Part shown: piece after piece, positions 6,027 through 7,331 of the stretch | How positions within the stretch are numbered: the stretch's first letter is position 1 | Layout of the letters: each line of letters starts with the position of its first letter | Source: Thermoplasmata archaeon | Lineage (GTDB): Archaea > Thermoplasmatota > Thermoplasmata > UBA10834 | Assembly: GCA_013329135.1 (NCBI GenBank) | Contig: DUKU01000090.1 | Coordinates: forward strand, 1 to 7,331 | Length of the DNA: 7,331 nucleotides | Direction: 5' to 3' | The notes under the pieces: model-generated | Databases searched by the model: none | What the model saw: only the letters and a program-made list of their open reading frames with translations | What the model was told of the DNA's origin: nothing | Made by a program: the position numbers and the translations under genes

Positions 6027-7331
6027 AAGTCATGAAGTTCGGAGGGACATGCCTCGGGACCGAGGATGCCCTGAACAGGGTGGCGTACGTGATCGGGTCG
6101 GAGAAGGACCAGAAGATCGTCGTCGTGTCCGCGGCCTCAGGGGTAACGAACGCCCTCAAGGAATTCATCTCCAGGCCGAGGCAGGAGAGGGAGATAGACG
6201 ATTTCCTGCTCGCGCTCAGGATGAGGCACATGGACATGCTGCCCAGGACCGACGGTGAGGCGAGGAGGGAGGCGCTCAGTAGGATAGAAGCGAAGATCAC
6301 GAAGCTCGAACGCCTCCTGTACGGTGTCACCTACACCGAGGAACTCACACCGAGGACCAAGGACCTGGTATTGAGCTTCGGAGAGAGGCTCTCGGCAATC
6401 ATCGTCGCGGCCAGGCTCGCTGACAACGGCATCGACGCCGTCCCGATGGAAGGGGACGCCCTGGGATTCATCACGAATGAACAGCACGGGAACGCCGTCG
6501 CGCTCCTGGACCAGTGCGAGAAGAACATGGGCGCGACCCTGGAGGCCGCGGCGAAGAAAGGCATGGTCCCGGTCGTCACGGGGTTCTTCGGGGTCACGCA
6601 GGACGGGCACGTGACAACTGTCGGGCGGAGCGGCACGGACTACACGGCCGCCGTGATCGCGTACGCCACGAACGCCAGGCCCATCGAGATCTGGAAGGAG
6701 GTCGATGGCTTCATGAGCGCGGACCCGAAGCTGGTCAAGGACGCGTTCATGATAGACAGGCTCTCGTACGAAGAGGCGGCCGAGCTCGCGTACTTCGGTG
6801 CTCAAGTGCTGCACGCGAGGGCCGTCCAGCCCGCGAGGCTCAAGGGCATCGAGATCATAATCAAGAACCTGTACATGCCCGAGTCGCCTGGCACGACGAT
6901 AGGCAACGGCAAGATGGCCCGGAAGGATGTCATCAAGAGCGTGTCCTATGTCCCCAAGATCGCCACGCTGAAGGTGTACGACACAGGCGCCGGATACAAG
7001 TCCGGATTCCTTGCGGACATCACTAACTGTCTATCGGAGGAGGAGGTCAACATCTTCTCGGCCACGACGTCCCAGACATGCGTCGCTGTCCTCATCGACG
7101 AGACGCAGATACCTCAGGCGAAGCGCGCCATAAAGAGCGTCATCGGAGGCGTGGGTGAAAGCTTCGAGATCAATCCCGGGGTCGCGCTAGTGTGCACCGT
7201 GGGCGAGGGACTGGGGTACACCGAAGGAGTCGCGGCCAGGGTGTTCAAGGCCGTCGCTGCGAAGAAGGTCAATGTCGAACTGATATCGGCAGGGGCATCG
7301 ACCGTGGCGGACCACTTCACGGTGGGCCACA
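6023..7331 (+). CDS. lysC: Aspartate kinase, 3'-truncated by the window end
   Basis: Aspartate kinase phosphorylates the side-chain carboxylate of aspartate with ATP, the first step of the aspartate family, and supplies Asd. From the TTG in a TTGA overlap, 436 residues are visible with no stop. Typical enzymes have about 450-470, so only a short end is missing. The kinase domain shows KFGGTC at 5-10, VVVSAASGVTN, SFGERLSA at 118-125, TTVGRSGTDYTAA with the GRSGTD core at 201-206, WKEVDGFMSADPK, and ELAYFGAQVLHARAVQPA. Two ACT regions follow. The first has YKSGFLADI and the second GEGLGYTEGVAARVF, with SAGAS where SQGSS is usual. The ACT pair suggests allosteric control by lysine, threonine or a related end product, but the effector cannot be read from sequence. 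Several signature positions are substituted conservatively (TS to TC, GGSD to SGTD). No homoserine dehydrogenase is fused within the visible part. Confidence 0.94.
   Translation, partial: MKVMKFGGTCLGTEDALNRVAYVIGSEKDQKIVVVSAASGVTNALKEFISRPRQEREIDDFLLALRMRHMDMLPRTDGEARREALSRIEAKITKLERLLYGVTYTEELTPRTKDLVLSFGERLSAIIVAARLADNGIDAVPMEGDALGFITNEQHGNAVALLDQCEKNMGATLEAAAKKGMVPVVTGFFGVTQDGHVTTVGRSGTDYTAAVIAYATNARPIEIWKEVDGFMSADPKLVKDAFMIDRLSYEEAAELAYFGAQVLHARAVQPARLKGIEIIIKNLYMPESPGTTIGNGKMARKDVIKSVSYVPKIATLKVYDTGAGYKSGFLADITNCLSEEEVNIFSATTSQTCVAVLIDETQIPQAKRAIKSVIGGVGESFEINPGVALVCTVGEGLGYTEGVAARVFKAVAAKKVNVELISAGASTVADHFTVGH

Noticed and set aside
1..7331. RNA genes, CRISPR arrays, insertion sequences, terminators or internal promoters
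   Set aside because: Coding sequence covers essentially every base, and I saw no tRNA-like folds, spaced repeats, inverted terminal repeats, T-rich terminators or AT-rich promoter boxes between genes.

Overview
The window is one uninterrupted stretch of eight plus-strand genes with almost no intergenic DNA. It is cut at both ends: aroA lacks its 5' part and lysC lacks its last few codons. The DNA is GC-rich, with heavy use of AGG for arginine and frequent ATA for isoleucine. The gene set points to a strictly anaerobic archaeon: an archaeal-type aspartate-semialdehyde dehydrogenase, the DUF39 + NIL/ferredoxin homocysteine proteins and a UPF0280 protein. A member of Thermoplasmatota or a methanogen-related euryarchaeon is my best guess, but this is inference and no marker gene here settles it.

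Layout. The first part (about 1-2580) is the end of the aromatic pathway: EPSP synthase (aroA, C-terminal part), chorismate synthase (aroC), and a chorismate mutase-prephenate dehydrogenase fusion (tyrA). The second part (2577-7331) is an aspartate-family block: aspartate-semialdehyde dehydrogenase (asd), a DUF39 homocysteine-biosynthesis protein, a NIL-domain/two-cluster ferredoxin protein, a UPF0280 (ApbE-like) protein, and aspartate kinase (lysC).

How the genes work together. LysC and Asd turn aspartate into aspartate semialdehyde (ASA). The DUF39 and NIL/ferredoxin proteins are known in anaerobes to be needed to make homocysteine from ASA and sulfide without the O-acyl-homoserine route, and UPF0280 is linked to the same pathway. 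The aromatic genes take 5-enolpyruvylshikimate-3-phosphate to chorismate and on to the tyrosine precursor. In several archaea the aromatic ring itself starts from ASA, so one transcript may join two ASA-consuming routes to the ASA supply. That link is a hypothesis here because the upstream aromatic genes lie outside the window.

Translation architecture is the most striking structural feature. Five of the seven gene junctions are 4-nt NTGA stop/start overlaps, and together they use all four bases as N (ATGA, GTGA twice, CTGA, TTGA). The other two junctions are separated by 0 and 1 nt. The DUF39 gene has no in-frame ATG, GTG or TTG near its expected start. It appears to begin at CTG behind a strong Shine-Dalgarno sequence. 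I saw no promoter, terminator, RNA gene, repeat array, mobile element or CRISPR in the window.
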